26,755 bases of DNA from a virus: positions 1 through 26,755 of the IMG/VR virus record IMGVR_UViG_3300031758_000478; one strand, written 5' to 3'. Each line of letters opens with the position of its first letter. Positions within the stretch are counted from its first letter, which is position 1. The notes under the pieces are model-generated. The model worked only from the letters and a program-made list of their open reading frames with translations, did no database searches and was not told where the DNA came from. The translations under genes and the position numbers were made by a program. Positions 1 to 7,036 of this stretch are shown here, in pieces.

Positions 1-175
1 CTTGTTCAGGATGATTGATAGCGCCTCCTACATTGACCCAGTTAAAATGTTGAGCTGTGTTTAAAACTAATTCTCGAGCAACTGTTGCTACTCCACTGTG
101 TACTCTTATATCATCACATATAAGAAGTATCTTTTTCCTCTCATTTTGAGGTAAATACGCAAAACTTGAATTCAT
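1..175 (-). CDS. Glycosyltransferase, N-terminal part (runs off the window)
   Basis: The first 58 residues of a protein that continues past the left edge. After a short leader the sequence reads KKILLICDDIRVHSG at about residues 14-28, followed by VATVARELVL and later NWVNVGGAINHPEQ. This beta-strand plus Ser-Gly-(V/I)-A loop at the N-terminus is typical of phage GT-B glycosyltransferases of the GT4 kind. The catalytic C-terminal half is not visible, so donor and acceptor are unknown. It is the last gene of the run that starts at the clamp loader. The 8-bp gap to the upstream small gene suggests co-transcription. In T4-like phages such enzymes may act on DNA bases or on surface glycans; nothing here decides between them. 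Confidence 0.6.
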   Translation of the reverse strand, partial: MNSSFAYLPQNERKKILLICDDIRVHSGVATVARELVLNTAQHFNWVNVGGAINHPEQ

Positions 176-183
176 AAAACTGT

Positions 184-363
184 TTATCGTTCTAAATTAT
201 TATGATTGTGAATTGATTTTCTAAATTCTTCGTCTGTAAGATATAAATGAATTGTGCGCTCGGCAAGCTTTTGTAAAGAAAATTTATGTTTAACACAACT
301 TACTTTAAAATCTTCCCATAACGATTCATCTATTTTAACAGATGTTGTATGTTGATTTTTCAT
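184..363 (-). CDS. Small ribbon-helix-helix-like protein (59 aa)
   Basis: A complete 59-codon frame from ATG at 363 to TAA at 184-186. The N-terminal strand TTSVKIDES is followed by an amphipathic helix (LWEDFKVSCVKHK) and a second helix (SLQKLAERTIHLYLTD). This strand-helix-helix order and length fits the Arc/MetJ ribbon-helix-helix DNA-binding fold, which works as a dimer with the strand in the major groove. The start is preceded by ATAGTTATATG, the same start context as the clamp loader gene. It sits 33 bp after the nuclease gene and 8 bp before the glycosyltransferase. A role as transcription regulator is an inference from the fold pattern only; no operator can be identified. Confidence 0.6.
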   Translation of the reverse strand: MKNQHTTSVKIDESLWEDFKVSCVKHKFSLQKLAERTIHLYLTDEEFRKSIHNHNNLER

Positions 364-396
364 ATAACTATATTTTTGTATATAAATATATAGGAT

Positions 397-1329
397 TTAC
401 TTAGGACATAAATCCTTTTTATCATTAAATGGACAGTACTGGCAGTTTTTACTAGGAATGAATGGGTGGTTAGTATCTTTAAATGAGCCATCTGTATTAA
501 AACATTGTTCTATAAAGTTACTAAAAGCGGTCATTGCTTTTTTTACTTTTATTTTACCACTTGGAGGAGCAAACTCTTGAATACGACTTTGAGGATAATC
601 ACTATTTTCCCATATTTTTCTTTTTACTATAAAGAATTCAACTTCAATTTCATCCTCAGGAATATTATAAAGTTTACTAAAATAATGCTTATAGATAATA
701 AGTTGGAATTGTTTTAATTCGTCTTTTTTAGTTTTAGCGTCCCATCCTTTAGTAGATGTTTTTATATCTATGATTCTAAATGTTTTAGTGTTCTCATTAT
801 ATAATACTAAATCCAAATACCCTTTATAGTATAAATTTGATATTTTATTATTAGGAATTAATATAAGAGGTAATTCACATTTTACTAAATGCCATCCTTT
901 CTTATTAAAATACTGACCTTTTTTCTTCTTAAAAGTATTTAAAATAGCAATCCCATCATCAAAGAATTCTCTCATCTCAACAGCATTGCTAATATGAGTT
1001 TTATTGTTTTTATTATATACATCCATGTATATAGTTCTGAATCTATCCTCAAAATACTCTTCTAAATCTATATTATCCGCTGCTACTGTTGAAACATCAT
1101 ACATTGTAGTTAAATAATGTTGGATAGCTTCATGTATTGCTGTACCAAAAATAGTATTGATGGTAGATTGATATGTATCTAATCCTTCTCTATATTGCAA
1201 TTGCCATTTGAGAGGACAGCCGGTGAAAGTAGAAAATTGACTATAAGATATACTTTTTTGAAAAGCATAATTAATTTCAGTCAATGGATGAGTCTGAATA
1301 TATTTTACTATATCTGGAGTTTTATTCAA
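397..1329 (-). CDS. Cas4/RecB-like PD-(D/E)XK nuclease with probable 4Fe-4S cluster
   Basis: 310 aa. An N-terminal SYSQFSTFTGCPLKWQLQY segment (residues ~29-47) contains Cys38. The nuclease core follows: GTAIHEAIQHY, then YKGYLDLVLY with the metal-binding Asp, then RIIDIKTSTKGWD with the D-x-K catalytic pair, and a downstream QFQLIIYKHY helix. The C-terminus carries Cys296, Cys299 and Cys308. One upstream Cys plus a C-terminal C-x2-C-x8-C is the arrangement that holds an iron-sulfur cluster in Cas4 and AddB-type nucleases. The expected role is single-strand DNA exonuclease or end processing in recombination and replication. The start overlaps the preceding gene by 4 bp. Family assignment is confident; the exact substrate is not known. 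Confidence 0.82.
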   Translation of the reverse strand: MNKTPDIVKYIQTHPLTEINYAFQKSISYSQFSTFTGCPLKWQLQYREGLDTYQSTINTIFGTAIHEAIQHYLTTMYDVSTVAADNIDLEEYFEDRFRTIYMDVYNKNNKTHISNAVEMREFFDDGIAILNTFKKKKGQYFNKKGWHLVKCELPLILIPNNKISNLYYKGYLDLVLYNENTKTFRIIDIKTSTKGWDAKTKKDELKQFQLIIYKHYFSKLYNIPEDEIEVEFFIVKRKIWENSDYPQSRIQEFAPPSGKIKVKKAMTAFSNFIEQCFNTDGSFKDTNHPFIPSKNCQYCPFNDKKDLCPK

Positions 1330-1586
1330 AACTTTTTAAATGTTTCTCTGATTAATATTCCTAATTCTTGATCATTAGGATTTTCTTCTATCATTTTCTG
1401 AATCATAGGAATAATAGACATTTCTTTTTTAGCATATTGAGCTGCATCTAACAATTCCTCATAAAGATGATTCATATAGTCATCTTTGTTATTTTGGTCT
1501 AAAGTGGTGTTATATTTTTTAATACCACGCTCACTTCTAGATTTTAGATCTTCAATAACTGCTTCTGTTATTTTATCTCTCCTCAT
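1326..1586 (-). CDS. Small MazG/MazZ-like nucleotide pyrophosphohydrolase
   Basis: 86 aa. The core GIKKYNTTLDQNN (residues 21-33) followed by HLYEELLDAAQYAKKE (40-55) matches a widespread small phage family in which the E-E-x-x-D helix binds magnesium in an all-alpha NTP pyrophosphohydrolase fold. Members are annotated as MazG-like or as dATP/dGTP diphosphohydrolase (MazZ). Conserved features visible are K24-Y25, Glu43, Glu44 and Asp47. It overlaps both neighbours by 4 bp (ATGA type), so translation is probably coupled within the clamp-loader operon. Because the window also encodes 7-deazaguanine synthesis, a role in trimming the dNTP pool is plausible, but the substrate cannot be read from the sequence. 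Confidence 0.62.
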   Translation of the reverse strand: MRRDKITEAVIEDLKSRSERGIKKYNTTLDQNNKDDYMNHLYEELLDAAQYAKKEMSIIPMIQKMIEENPNDQELGILIRETFKKF

Positions 1587-1993
1587 TTTAATAACTTTTT
1601 AATTTCTTTATCTTCAACACCTAATTGTTTTAAGATAGTGAACGCACCATTATTACCTAGTATATCAACATATTCTTCAGCCTCACCTAGAGAACATTCA
1701 TAATAAGCAGCTACGTGCTTAAGCAGTGTTTCTTGTTTTTTAGCTTTATTTGATTTAATATACTTTAACCACATATCTTTTTTAGGTATCGTATATAAAT
1801 ATATATTATATATTCTTTCTTTACTAGTATATGGAACTGTTTGTACAGTGTTTACAAAGTCCACATAATCAGGATTCATACTGAGGAAGCGATGAATCAT
1901 ATATGGGTTAAATGATTCTTTGTCTTCCTCAGTAAATGAATTCCATGGTGACTTGTTGTAGGTTATTTCCTTCAACCAGTCAAAAATTGACAT
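1583..1993 (-). CDS. Clamp loader small subunit, gp62-like
   Basis: 136 aa from the ATG at 1993. A longer frame from 2029 adds 12 residues but would overlap the upstream gene by 32 bp. The 1993 start gives MSIFDWLKEITYNKSPW, the typical opening of gp62-like proteins, 4 nt after the upstream stop. Next come FNPYMIHRFLSMNPDYVDFVN and IPKKDMWLKYIKSNK, motifs I associate with phage clamp loader A subunits. In T4, gp62 joins four gp44 ATPase subunits to open and place the gp45 clamp. Here it lies one gene downstream of the gp44 homologue, like the 44-62 order of T4. The sequence is short and divergent, so the call rests on motif pattern plus position. Confidence 0.72.
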   Translation of the reverse strand: MSIFDWLKEITYNKSPWNSFTEEDKESFNPYMIHRFLSMNPDYVDFVNTVQTVPYTSKERIYNIYLYTIPKKDMWLKYIKSNKAKKQETLLKHVAAYYECSLGEAEEYVDILGNNGAFTILKQLGVEDKEIKKLLK

Positions 1994-1997
1994 TTTT

Positions 1998-2258
1998 TTA
2001 CTTACTTCTTTCTTGGTTGTACGTTTCATACTCTTCTCTTAATTCTTTAGGAAGCATTTCCACTAGTACTTGTCCGTTTGTTGGATCAAAGAAACAAGGT
2101 ACTGGTATAACTGCATCTTCAGGTGTACCTGCTACAAATTTAGATACTTTTCTTAAAATTACACCCTCAGTAAATACTTGATTACCATTTGGAGCTGTAA
2201 TAGGCTGAGTAGCCTTAATGTCAATGTTGACATTTAATTGTTGTTGTTTGTTATTCAT
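1998..2258 (-). CDS. Unknown small protein between clamp loader genes (86 aa)
   Basis: 86 aa, not recognised. After a Gln/Asn-rich start it has a predicted beta-rich stretch (NVNIDIKATQPITAPNGNQV, EGVILRKVSKFVAG) and an acidic C-terminus ending in KELREEYETYNQERSK. No signal peptide, membrane segment or metal motif is visible. The start overlaps the gp44 stop by 4 bp and the stop is 4 bp before the gp62-like start, so it is translated as part of the clamp-loader operon. Insertion of an extra gene between 44 and 62 differs from the T4 order. It could be an accessory replication factor by location only. Confidence 0.75.
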   Translation of the reverse strand: MNNKQQQLNVNIDIKATQPITAPNGNQVFTEGVILRKVSKFVAGTPEDAVIPVPCFFDPTNGQVLVEMLPKELREEYETYNQERSK

Positions 2259-3169
2259 ATTGTTTGTAAAATTTTGCTAATTAATGCCATTAAATTGATT
2301 TCTTTGTCTATTCTAAAATTAGCATGGAACATATACTCTTCTATAATAATGGTAATAATCCCTTTATTCATATCATCTTTCACATACTCATCCATACTAT
2401 CATATAAGAATCTAAATACATCTTCAAAATCATCAATATTAGAATCAGCAATTATCTGTCTAATGTTTTTGAAAGTAGATTTATTAGGTGATTTAAGCTC
2501 TTTAAGTAATTTATCTTTATAACTAGATGTTAGTATTGATTCATCTATTTTAAGATTATCTCCAATAATATTAGTTTGGCATGTATTAAGTATCTTTCTA
2601 ATATCAGGATAGTACTTATTAACTACTAATGCTAGATTAGATATTTCATAGTTTACACCTTCTGTATCTAAAATATTAGCTACATGTTGTGCTGTTTCTT
2701 TTTTAGATGGAGGATTAATTTTTAATACCTGGCATCGTGATTGAAGAGGATCAATAATACGCTCAAGATAATTACAGGTTAAAATAAATCGAGTAGTACG
2801 TGAATAAGTCTCAATAATATTTCTAAGTGATGCTTGAGCTTGAATTGTTAAGAAATCAGCCTCATCTAAAATAATAACTTTAAGTGATTTAAAAGTAGCT
2901 GATGAAGCAAATCCTTGTACTTTATCTCTAATAGTATCAATACCTCTCTCGTCTGATGCATTTATATATAGATAATCACAGTCAATATTATTAACTATAA
3001 TTTTAGCAAGTGTTGTTTTACCTGTTCCAGGTGTACCATACAATAGAAGATGCTGAACATCATTGGTTTCAATATATTTACCAATAATTTGTTTTAGTTG
3101 TTCATTACCAACATAATCTTCTAATGTTTGGCTTCTATATTTTTCTACAAATAAACTATTTTTTTTCAT
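2255..3169 (-). CDS. Clamp loader ATPase large subunit, gp44-like
   Basis: 304 aa AAA+ protein. Walker A GTPGTGKT at residues 45-52, Walker B VIILDEAD at 98-105, sensor-1 region RFILTCNYLERIIDPLQ around 128-143 and the SRC motif at 144-146, which supplies the trans-acting arginine in clamp loaders. Its role is ATP-driven loading of the gp45 sliding clamp at primer ends. I choose the ATG at 3169: a TTG at 3187 would also be in frame, but it falls in the downstream edge of a hairpin and between promoter boxes. The promoter at 3178-3206 lies directly upstream with only 8 nt between the -10 box and ATG. First gene of a run ending at the glycosyltransferase. Confidence 0.93.
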   Translation of the reverse strand: MKKNSLFVEKYRSQTLEDYVGNEQLKQIIGKYIETNDVQHLLLYGTPGTGKTTLAKIIVNNIDCDYLYINASDERGIDTIRDKVQGFASSATFKSLKVIILDEADFLTIQAQASLRNIIETYSRTTRFILTCNYLERIIDPLQSRCQVLKINPPSKKETAQHVANILDTEGVNYEISNLALVVNKYYPDIRKILNTCQTNIIGDNLKIDESILTSSYKDKLLKELKSPNKSTFKNIRQIIADSNIDDFEDVFRFLYDSMDEYVKDDMNKGIITIIIEEYMFHANFRIDKEINLMALISKILQTI

Positions 3170-3177
3170 ATAACTAT

Positions 3178-3206
3178 AATATAACAAAGAAGGCCTGGTT
3201 TCCCAA
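3178..3206 (-). promoter_or_regulatory. Promoter of the clamp loader operon (TTGGGA-N17-TATATT)
   Basis: On the minus strand TTGGGA (3201-3206) is separated by exactly 17 nt from TATATT (3178-3183). The same arrangement precedes the polymerase, clamp, folE, dpdA-like and 20568 genes. The -35 box lies inside the terminator hairpin of the upstream gene. Only 8 nt separate the -10 box from the ATG at 3169, so the predicted transcript starts within about 2 nt of the start codon. Confidence 0.65.
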
Positions 3207-3210
3207 GCCT
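3181..3210 (-). terminator. Terminator-like hairpin with GAAA loop
   Basis: Minus strand: 8-bp stem AGGCTTGG/CCAGGCCT (one T-G wobble) closed by a GAAA tetraloop at 3191-3210, followed by TCTTTGTT. It starts 3 nt after the stop of the 3214 gene and overlaps the promoter of the next gene. The segment 3169-3214 is almost identical to 11391-11435. Confidence 0.65.
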
Positions 3211-3213
3211 AAT

Positions 3214-4107
3214 TTAATTTACTTCATTTTTTGGTATAAGATAATATGAATCTTTAGTAAGTCTTTCATTAAAATAATTGTCAGGAGGTATAACTTTTTT
3301 CCATGTTTCTCTCCATTTAGGGTCATTAAACATAGGCATAGGAATAAGTTTAGTGTTTAATTTTTCACCTTTTGAGTTTACCCATTCTCTGTCATTTTTA
3401 TAATCAGATCGATCTGCTATAAGATAATAATCTGGGTATTCGGAGGATATACCTGCTAGTATTCCTTTATCTTGAGTAGGTAGTGTATTTTTTAAAACAT
3501 TTAGGTTAGCATATACCTTAATAAAAGTTGTTTTCATATTAGGATAATACATTTCCTTTTTAGTATATGTTCTTTTTTCAGGAATATTTCCTATATTAAT
3601 ATCTTCAGGATTACCAGTTTTAGGTTGGCTATAGGGAATGTTAGATATAGGTGTACCTTGATATACTTTATAAGGTATATTAGCTTTTTCTAAAAGTTCA
3701 AGTATTTTAGGATTTACTGTTTCTTTTTTATTTAGAAATATATCTATACGTTTAAGATAAGGAATAAAATTAAATCTATCACCAGGTATCATTATTTGTT
3801 CTTCACCTAAATCTTCAGGATCATCTGAGTTAAAGGCTCCATCATAAGCAAAAGGGCGAATTTTATATTTGGTACTAATTTTATCTCCATCAAACATCAA
3901 TCTTGCTATTGATTTTGTTTTCATGTTTTGAAGATAACTAGTTTCCATATTTGGACGTATAGAAGTAGATACATATCCTTCTTCATTAGCAAAAATATAC
4001 CTAGTCTCTAAGATTTTTTTTAGATTTGATAAAGGAGTAAAATGATACAAGTCGCCTACTTGTTTGGCTTCAGTAATTTCCTTTAATAGATCAGTTAGTT
4101 TTATCAT
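3214..4107 (-). CDS. Possible ADP-ribosyltransferase-fold protein with N-terminal capsid-targeting-like tag
   Basis: 297 aa. Residues 1-13 (MIKLTDLLKEITE, then Ala14) end in I-T-E, matching the [L/I]-x-E site of T4-type prohead proteases. The next part reads DLYHFTPLSNLKKIL (19-33), GYVSTSIRP (44-52), ARLMFDGDKIS (68-78) and LGEEQIMIPG (100-109). A His in a first strand, an S-T-S strand and a later E-E-Q recall the three-part active site of ADP-ribosyltransferase and RNA 2'-phosphotransferase folds. I recall similar phage proteins, but the assignment is not secure. The C-terminal half (~150-297) is not recognised. The gene stands alone between two hairpins. T4 Alt, an ADP-ribosyltransferase packaged in the head by a similar tag, is the closest known analogy. 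Function is an inference. Confidence 0.5.
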   Translation of the reverse strand: MIKLTDLLKEITEAKQVGDLYHFTPLSNLKKILETRYIFANEEGYVSTSIRPNMETSYLQNMKTKSIARLMFDGDKISTKYKIRPFAYDGAFNSDDPEDLGEEQIMIPGDRFNFIPYLKRIDIFLNKKETVNPKILELLEKANIPYKVYQGTPISNIPYSQPKTGNPEDINIGNIPEKRTYTKKEMYYPNMKTTFIKVYANLNVLKNTLPTQDKGILAGISSEYPDYYLIADRSDYKNDREWVNSKGEKLNTKLIPMPMFNDPKWRETWKKVIPPDNYFNERLTKDSYYLIPKNEVN

Positions 4108-4112
4108 GTTTA

Positions 4113-4141
4113 TAAATATTAAAAAAGGCCTGATTTCTCAA
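4113..4141 (-). promoter_or_regulatory. Weak promoter candidate for the 3214 gene (TTGAGA-N17-TATTTA)
   Basis: TTGAGA (4136-4141) and TATTTA (4113-4118) on the minus strand show the same 17-nt spacing as the stronger copies elsewhere, but the -10 box is poor. It lies over the hairpin at 4126-4145, and the ATG follows 5 nt after the -10 box. Without it, the gene would depend on read-through of the hairpin. Confidence 0.35.
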
Positions 4142-4145
4142 GCCT
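4119..4145 (-). terminator. Terminator-like hairpin with GAAA loop and T-run
   Basis: Minus strand: AGGCTTGA/TCAGGCCT 8-bp stem (one wobble) with a GAAA tetraloop at 4126-4145, followed directly by TTTTTT. It ends the clamp-GroES-GroEL run about 25 nt after the stop of the 101-aa gene. Confidence 0.72.
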
Positions 4146-4170
4146 AATTTGAAATATGTTTTAAAAATAA

Positions 4171-4476
4171 TTATAGATTATTTCTAATTTCTCTTTCCAA
4201 CATACCTATAATTTGGTCTTTATCATAATAACTCTTTATAAACTTATCTAACATCAAAAGTGTTTGTTCATCTTCCCAACCCCAATAATCATCAATAATT
4301 TGTTTTAATTCATCAAAAGATTGAGCGTTAGAAACATCTACATCTTGATCACCTTCTTGAAGATAATCTATTACAAAGTTTTTTAAAGATTGAAAAAAAT
4401 CATTTTGGTTTTCAATAATTTGACTTTCTGTAATCAGACCAGCCAACTTCTGCATTTTATAGAATTCTTTATTCAT
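4171..4476 (-). CDS. Small acidic protein with MQKLAGLI-type N-terminal tag (101 aa)
   Basis: 101 aa. The first 17 residues (MNKEFYKMQKLAGLITE, then Ser18) form a tag seen again in the 9139-9612 protein (EFKRMQKLAGLIKE). Both end in I-x-E, a T4 gp21-type cleavage signature. The rest is acidic and probably helical, with FFQSLKNFVIDYLQEGDQDV, a WGWEDEQ stretch and a basic C-terminal IGMLEREIRNNL. The body is not recognised. It is the last gene before a terminator, at the end of the sliding clamp-GroEL run. The proposal that the tag targets it to the prohead, where it is cut after Glu17, is an inference from the motif; the molecular function is unknown. Confidence 0.75.
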   Translation of the reverse strand: MNKEFYKMQKLAGLITESQIIENQNDFFQSLKNFVIDYLQEGDQDVDVSNAQSFDELKQIIDDYWGWEDEQTLLMLDKFIKSYYDKDQIIGMLEREIRNNL

Positions 4477-4503
4477 TGTGTTAAATATGTTTTATTATAC
4501 ATA

Positions 4504-4740
4504 TTATCTATCTCCGTAAATATTATACTTTTTAGGAGGTGTAGGTACATCTTCTGCCTCTACAACAGCATAAATTTTACCTTGAAATGGAGACAAATGA
4601 AATTCTTTATATCCATTTTCTTGAAAAATATATTCTAAAGCCTCTGTTAGTGATTCTAAAATTGGAGTGTTAGTACCAGCAGGTGACCAACGGTCACCTG
4701 GTGGAACTCTATTTAATATTTCAATTTTTTGAGTGGCCAT
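4504..4740 (-). CDS. Unknown small protein downstream of GroEL (78 aa)
   Basis: 78 aa, not recognised. Its ATG shares one base with the GroEL stop (TAATG), so translation is probably coupled. Visible pieces: a Pro/Gly-rich PPGDRWSPAGTNTP near residues 13-26, a helix SLTEALEYIFQENGY, and a strand-like GKIYAVVEAEDVP. A perfect 9-bp inverted repeat lies in its coding sequence over the GDRWSP codons. No membrane segment or catalytic motif is visible. Its place right after the chaperonin genes could mean a chaperonin-related role, but there is no sequence support for that. Confidence 0.72.
   Translation of the reverse strand: MATQKIEILNRVPPGDRWSPAGTNTPILESLTEALEYIFQENGYKEFHLSPFQGKIYAVVEAEDVPTPPKKYNIYGDR
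4680..4700. repeat. Perfect inverted repeat, 9-bp arms, inside the 78-aa gene
   Basis: CAGGTGACC and its exact reverse complement GGTCACCTG are separated by 3 bases. The arms are GC-rich in a strongly AT-rich region, so the mRNA would form a stable stem-loop about 40 nt after the ATG of the gene that follows groEL. It has no T-run, so it is not a terminator. Confidence 0.6.
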
Positions 4741-6356
4741 TAAAACATACCTCCCATACCGCCCATCATATCATCCTGCTTTTTATCTTCAGGCTTGTCT
4801 ACTACAGTACATTCTGTTAATAGAATTGTTCCTGCTACTGATGCTGCATTTTCAAGAGCAGTACGAGTTACTTTTGATGGATCAATAATACCTGCTTCTT
4901 TCATGTTAACAAAAGTTTCAGTATCTAAATTATAACCTAACCAATTATTTTTAGAATTAAAATTATTTATTAAGCTATAGATTTCTAATTGATCATATCC
5001 TGCGTTAGTAAGAATTTTTGTAAATGGAGCTGAACATGCTTTATAAACAATTCCACCACCAATACTGTCTTTGTTAGAAATGGCTTCACGAGCATATAGT
5101 AAAGCAGCTCCACCTCCTGGTACAATACCTTCTTCTAAAGCGGCTTTAGTGGCTTGAAGCGCATCATCTACACGATCTTTCTTTTCTTTAATCTCGGTTT
5201 CAGTATTACCACCTACATAAATTATAGCTACTCCTCCGACGAATTTCGCCAATCTTTCTTGTAGTTTTTCTTGTTCGTAAGGGGTCTTTGCTTTTTCGAT
5301 TTGTTGTTGAAGTTCTTCAATACGTGTTTGTATTCCTTCAGATTGTCCTTTTCCATCAACTATTGTTGTTTGGTCTTTATTTACAGTTACTAGGCGAGCT
5401 TGACCAAACCAGTCCCAACTGAATTTATCAAGTTTCATGCCTTTATCAGTACTAAATACTTGACCTCCTGTTAAAATAGCAATATCATCTAAAACAAGTT
5501 TTCTACGATCACCAAAGTCAGGCGCTTTAACAGCACATACTTTAATTGTGCCTCTCATTTTATTTACAATCAATGTTGCTAAAGCTTCACCATCAATATC
5601 TTCTGCTATGATAAGTAAAGGACGAGACTGACTACCTACACCTTCTAGAATTGGTAACAATTCTTTTACTGATTGGAATTTTTTATCAGCAATTAAAATG
5701 TATGGATTCTCTAAAGTACAAGTCATTGAATTGTTATCAGTTACAAAGAAGTGTGATTTGTAACCTCTATCAAATTGCATACCTTCTACTGTTTCAAGAT
5801 ATGTGTCTTCAGATTTTGCTTCTTCAATATAAACAACACCCTCACGACCTACTTTTTGCATTGCAGTTGCAATTAATTCACCTACTTCAGGATCATTATT
5901 TGCTGAAATAGTAGCAATTTGTTTTAATTGATCTTCAGAACTAATATCTTCAGATATGTTTTTACGAAGTTCAGTTACTACTTCTTTAACTGCTTTATCA
6001 ATGTCACGCTTGATTCTAACCGCGTTAGCATCATTGTTTAGGTGAGTTAGACCTGATTTAACCATTTCTTGAGCCAACAATGTTGAAGTTGTTGTACCAT
6101 CACCTGCTCCATCAGCTGTTTTAATAGCAGCTTGTTTAACAAGTTGTACACCTAATTCTTCAATTGGATCTTCAAGTGAAATGCTTTTAGCTACAGTCAC
6201 ACCATCTTTTGTAGACTGTGGGTAGCCTTGATTATTTGAAATAACAACATTTCGACCATTAGGTCCTAATGTTGATGTAACTGCATTTGCTAGTTTATCA
6301 ATACCTGTTACTAATTTTTTTCTTGCTTCGGGTCCGAATTCTATAATTTTACTCAT
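4740..6356 (-). CDS. groEL: GroEL chaperonin
   Basis: 538 aa, close to the full length of bacterial GroEL (about 545). The equatorial ATP site is present: LGPNGRNVV (30-38), DGVTVAK (51-57) and GAGDGTTT with Asp86, the equivalent of the catalytic Asp87. The second half of the site, EEGIVPGGGAALLYA, is also intact, and the protein ends in a flexible GGM-type tail (MMGGMGGMF). It should form a double-ring cage that folds proteins with the GroES encoded 2 nt upstream. T4 encodes only a GroES analogue (gp31) and borrows host GroEL; here both partners are phage-encoded. The gene belongs to the run that starts at the sliding clamp. Capsid or polymerase proteins are likely clients by analogy only. 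Confidence 0.95.
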   Translation of the reverse strand: MSKIIEFGPEARKKLVTGIDKLANAVTSTLGPNGRNVVISNNQGYPQSTKDGVTVAKSISLEDPIEELGVQLVKQAAIKTADGAGDGTTTSTLLAQEMVKSGLTHLNNDANAVRIKRDIDKAVKEVVTELRKNISEDISSEDQLKQIATISANNDPEVGELIATAMQKVGREGVVYIEEAKSEDTYLETVEGMQFDRGYKSHFFVTDNNSMTCTLENPYILIADKKFQSVKELLPILEGVGSQSRPLLIIAEDIDGEALATLIVNKMRGTIKVCAVKAPDFGDRRKLVLDDIAILTGGQVFSTDKGMKLDKFSWDWFGQARLVTVNKDQTTIVDGKGQSEGIQTRIEELQQQIEKAKTPYEQEKLQERLAKFVGGVAIIYVGGNTETEIKEKKDRVDDALQATKAALEEGIVPGGGAALLYAREAISNKDSIGGGIVYKACSAPFTKILTNAGYDQLEIYSLINNFNSKNNWLGYNLDTETFVNMKEAGIIDPSKVTRTALENAASVAGTILLTECTVVDKPEDKKQDDMMGGMGGMF

Positions 6357-6358
6357 AT

Positions 6359-6694
6359 TTATTTATTAGTGATTTCTAATTCAATTTGATTTTGTTCTGT
6401 ATCTTCTATAATTGCTAGTACCTGATTTTCAGGACACACCCAATATTCTTGGCCTTCTAATTCTATTTTGTTAGGGCCTAGAGGTGGAAGCATTACTTCC
6501 ATTCCTACTTTCATTACTGTAGGAATAAGTTCTCCATTCATAACTGATGGTTGTCCTGGACCTACAGATACAATTGTACCAATAAGTGCTTTTTCTTTAC
6601 CTAAATCTGGTACTACAATGTTACCATACATTGCCTCATTTTCTTCTCGAGGCTTAACTATAACTGCGTTAAATGTTGCTTTTAATTGTTTCAT
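6359..6694 (-). CDS. groES: GroES-type co-chaperonin
   Basis: 111 aa. The GroES beta-barrel pattern is clear: KATFNAVIVKPREE (5-18), the mobile loop NEAMYGNIVVPDLGKEKA (19-36) in which G-N-I-V-V replaces the usual G-G-I-V-L that docks on GroEL, then GTIVSVGPGQ (39-48), KVGMEVMLPPLGPNKIELEG and EYWVCPENQVLAIIE. It caps the GroEL ring during ATP-driven folding. The stop is 2 nt before the groEL start and the ATG overlaps the upstream stop by 4 bp. It is longer than E. coli GroES (97 aa), mainly by a C-terminal acidic tail (EDTEQNQIELEITNK). The altered loop suggests pairing with its own GroEL. Confidence 0.92.
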   Translation of the reverse strand: MKQLKATFNAVIVKPREENEAMYGNIVVPDLGKEKALIGTIVSVGPGQPSVMNGELIPTVMKVGMEVMLPPLGPNKIELEGQEYWVCPENQVLAIIEDTEQNQIELEITNK

Positions 6695-7017
6695 AACTCT
6701 GGGTTTACTATTTGACTAATTTCTTCTTTTACTCTTTTCCATTCAGTAACATATTCTGAGATTGAATTGTATACTGGGCGATTATCTATTTTTAATTTAG
6801 CTATCGCTGATAGACAAGCACCAAATGTAGTATGGAATGATACTGATTTGATACCTTCTTTAGTTCGGGTTTTACGACCACGACCTTTATTATTATTACC
6901 TATTTTTAATGATTCATAGATTGTATAGCTGCTGCTATCTTTACCTATAAAATAAGGTTCGATAAGTGGGTCTTTGATAAGGGTCAATGAGGATAACGCT
7001 TCTTTTTCTTCTTGCAT
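6691..7017 (-). CDS. Conserved phage protein of unknown function (108 aa)
   Basis: 108 aa. An N-terminal ALSSLTLIKDPLIEPYFIGKD segment is followed by a basic GNNNKGRGRKTRTKEG patch (~40-55) and a C-terminal helical part (FGACLSAIAKLKI, SISEYVTEWKRVKEEI). I recall similar phage proteins with a D-P-x-I-E-P-Y-x-I start next to replication genes, but know no function for them. The basic patch could bind nucleic acid. It lies between the sliding clamp (19 bp gap) and groES (4-bp overlap), so it is co-transcribed with both. The start has the recurrent AAATAAATTAGTTATG context. Confidence 0.75.
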   Translation of the reverse strand: MQEEKEALSSLTLIKDPLIEPYFIGKDSSSYTIYESLKIGNNNKGRGRKTRTKEGIKSVSFHTTFGACLSAIAKLKIDNRPVYNSISEYVTEWKRVKEEISQIVNPEL

Positions 7018-7036
7018 AACTAATTTATTTTATAAC

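Noticed and set aside
5651-5911. Plus-strand open frame opposite groEL
   Set aside because: Antisense shadow of a well-supported gene; Leu/Gln-rich composition follows from reading the complement of groEL codons.
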